Of a DNA stretch of 64,000 nucleotides, positions 62,386-64,000 are shown piece by piece. The DNA lies in assembly GCA_934047225.1 (NCBI GenBank), contig OW203992.1, positions 18,341,501 through 18,405,500 of the forward strand, in the 5' to 3' direction. Numbering within the stretch: position 1 is the stretch's first letter; every line of letters starts with the position of its first letter. Position numbers and translations under genes: made by a program. This DNA comes from Ypsolopha sequella. Its lineage: Eukaryota; Arthropoda; Insecta; Lepidoptera; Ypsolophidae. The notes under the pieces were generated by a model. It did not search any database, was not told where the DNA came from, and worked only from the letters and a program-made list of their open reading frames with translations.

Positions 62386-63104
62386 TCAGCTACCATGTGT
62401 AAGTCAGTTATGTAAATAAGCAGAATAAACCAAATAAACCAACCACCACAGTACAAACCATGGTGGTTTATAGTGACCTAAAGTAGCTACGCAATCACGC
62501 TGTTGTTGTTCAATGGAACAAAAGTGCAGACTGTGCCTTTTCGTATATTTTTCTAACCCAACATCAATTCGTGTTATGTGTCTATCTATCACTTTAGCAC
62601 GAACTGACAGGACAGCGGCGACTGCCGACTACACAGGCAGGACCTAGGACAGACCCTTCAGATGATCCTCAAAAGAGGATATTAACATACATTGATACAT
62701 AATAAAACCTCAGAAATGGCCTGATGGCCTTTTACTTAAAGACAGAACAACAGATAAGGCAGTATGGATTAGTTTATTAGGCTTTCTCTGATGGGATATA
62801 TTTAAAAAAAAAATGTCTTTCTGTTTTCATTCACTTTCATCTTCATTTCCCCTGCGGTCCGAAATAGAATTACAATGGATCATAAGCCATTCACTTCATA
62901 CTTTCGTAATCGATTTTAGCGAAATAATTCTATTTCGGAACGCGGGGCATCTTCCATACCATACAATACATAACATCCATAATGGTGTTTGGATTTTGGA
63001 TTATAAAATTATTGGATTATTGGCTTAGTAAAGTTCGAGGCTGAGTGTTACATAAAGTTATATAATAATCATACGCAAAAAGGACAGAATAGGTCCTTTT
63101 CATA
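62386..63104. other. Upstream region and probable 5' UTR of Cables
   Basis: The sequence after the palindromic element runs to the Cables ATG. CATAATGTCTAACAAT gives a plausible start context at 63105. No repeat was recognised here. Confidence 0.4.
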
Positions 63105-63454
63105 ATGTCTAACAATAGAAATAAATACGAAAAAGCGAGACGACGGTTAGCAGCAGTTACATTTTTATCAAATATATCTTTGGATGGTACTTTCAAAGAC
63201 ACAGATTTATATTTGTCAGTTGCTAAATCTAAAAAGAACGTAAAATTAGTGCCTGAAACAACAGTCGCAGATGTGCCCAATAATATAGCCCACCATGTGT
63301 CGGGAGATAGCAGCCGCAGCCGCAACAAAGTGTCGCATACCAGTCCTGTCCACCGCAGTGGCGTCGATAGTCACTCGATACACTCAGATACAGAGCATGT
63401 CATCGCTGTCGGTCCTCTTGTTAGTGGGATTGTTGGCCACAACTTTAGAGAACG
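63105..63454 (+). CDS. Cables: Cables (CDK5 and ABL1 enzyme substrate), first coding exon
   Basis: Cables proteins are cyclin-box-containing adaptors that link cyclin-dependent kinases to tyrosine kinases such as Abl; the cyclin box is C-terminal and not in this window. The exon starts MSNNRNKYEKARRRLAAVTF, followed directly by LSNISLDG; RRR-AA-(S/T)FL(T/S)NISLDG is the characteristic N-terminal motif of the family. Residues 60-116 are polar, rich in Ser, His and Asp. The exon ends at GAACG before GTAAGT (63455-63460), leaving two bases of a split codon. The open frame runs only one codon further to TAA, supporting splicing. A truncated non-LTR element begins about 10 bp into the intron. Confidence 0.8.
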
Positions 63455-63465
63455 GTAAGTATGTT

Positions 63466-64000
63466 TCAGAACCATCTGTAATTATCGCGATTAATCGGTT
63501 AAACTCTGCATTATTTTACCTTAATGATTGGCTTCAGAACAATGGGTTATCCCTGTCTGTCTCGAAGAGTTGTGTTGTTATTTTTACAAAAAAGCGTCTA
63601 ATTCCTGATGTGGAAATAAAGTTTAACAATGATCCTATCCCAATAGAAAATAAGGTGAAATTTTTAGGAGTCATTCTTGATTCCAGGCTTACAGGAGTTC
63701 CACATTTTACTTACGTTTCCCAGAAGTGCGAGAGAGGGGTGAACGTCCTCCGTGCACTTTCTGGTGTATGGTGGGGTTCTCACCCTTACTCGCAAAAACT
63801 TTTATACAATGCTATTGTTCGTAGCCATTTAGATTATAGTAGTTTTGTCTTGGACCCCTGTAACAAATCAGAAATGGAAAAAATTAACAAAATTCAAGCT
63901 AAATGTCTGAGAATTGTTGTAGGTGCTATGAGATCCTCGCCTAAAAATGCCTTGCAAGTTGAATGTGTTGACCCACCTCCCCACTTACGTAGACAATATT
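63466..64000 (+). mobile_element. Non-LTR retrotransposon RT fragment in Cables intron 1, cut by the window end
   Basis: The plus strand is open from the exon boundary to the window end and reads ALFYLNDWLQNNGLSLSVSK, FLGVILDSRLTG, RALSGVWWGSHPYSQKLLYN, SHLDYSSFV and KINKIQAKCLRIVVGAM. This is the region just after the RT catalytic motif in Jockey-type elements. The start (SEPSVIIAINRL) lies beyond the catalytic aspartates, so the element is 5'-truncated. Its 3' end is outside the window. Confidence 0.82.

Larger units (their letters stand above)
58227..63104. promoter_or_regulatory. Divergent intergenic region between mib1 and Cables
   Basis: mib1 starts leftward at 58226 and Cables starts rightward at 63105. 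Removing the palindromic insertion (58478-62385) leaves about 970 bp (251 bp on the mib1 side and 719 bp on the Cables side), compact enough for a shared bidirectional promoter. No TATA box was assigned. The Cables side includes a moderately GC-rich stretch near 62600-62650. Confidence 0.55.

Noticed and set aside
63397..63454. Signal-peptide-like first exon MSSLSVLLLVGLLATT...
   Set aside because: It overlaps the Cables exon in another frame. The RRRLAAVTFLSNISLDG motif fixes the coding frame, and the hydrophobic run is a frame-shifted reading of a Leu/Val-rich segment.

Overview
This window is eukaryotic and almost certainly from a moth or butterfly. The lepidopteran signs are the recurrent interspersed repeat that begins with CCAAGTGCGAGTC/GGGTTCCGTA and ends with TACGGAACCCTAAAA, the RTE-type tail whose minus-strand reading is GRPKRRWRDDL...GEAFAQQWD, and the motif TTGACCGACTTCAAAAAAGG. 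Two host genes can be read. The first is mind bomb (mib1, a Notch-pathway E3 ubiquitin ligase) on the minus strand: eleven coding exons between 58226 and 40445 with clean splice sites and consistent phases, giving the first 575 residues. The second is Cables (CDK5 and ABL1 enzyme substrate) on the plus strand, whose first coding exon starts at 63105 and ends at a GTAAGT donor at 63455. The two genes are divergent. Everything else recognised is mobile or repetitive DNA.

Layout. 1-15.8 kb: truncated non-LTR fragments, several palindromic MITE-like elements, a candidate P/THAP-type element (3452-5487), a CTACG-rich minisatellite (6181-6603), a 96-bp tandem array (10188-10892), and about 4 kb (11.7-15.8 kb) with GC-rich islands but no recognised gene. 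15.8-26.6 kb: an old DNA element with inverted ends and TTAA borders, carrying a decayed gene (24471-25957). It has been invaded by a very young BEL/Pao LTR retrotransposon (16252-24066; 447-bp LTRs with no difference seen, CTTAC target duplication, open gag and pol in one frame separated by a single UGA). 26.6-40.4 kb: scattered repeats and a perfect-looking 286-bp MITE, with no exon recognised. 40.4-58.2 kb: mib1, its introns filled with repeats, including a full-length 5.15-kb non-LTR retrotransposon in intron 3. 58.2-63.1 kb: the mib1/Cables intergenic region, split by a 3.9-kb palindromic element. 63.1-64 kb: Cables exon 1 and a truncated non-LTR element just inside its intron.

The most unusual material is a pair of distantly related mobile elements (15.8-26.6 kb and 58.5-62.4 kb). 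Both have long inverted ends and both encode relics of the same protein family. In order, the shared motifs are an acidic (E/D)AD motif, DxD, GCD, and a C-terminal cysteine cluster of CxCKxGC type. The spacing of the acidic motifs resembles XPG/FEN-type (PIN-like) nucleases; that reading is inference. The second element is an almost perfect palindrome: two 1683-bp arms with no net indels around a 252-bp spacer.

A second notable signal is at the gag-pol junction of the BEL/Pao element. The only stop is UGA followed by CUA, a known leaky context, and it lies in the 3' arm of a perfect 11-bp hairpin. A third is a tandem duplication in mib1 that copies the 3' end of exon 10 with its splice donor into the following intron.
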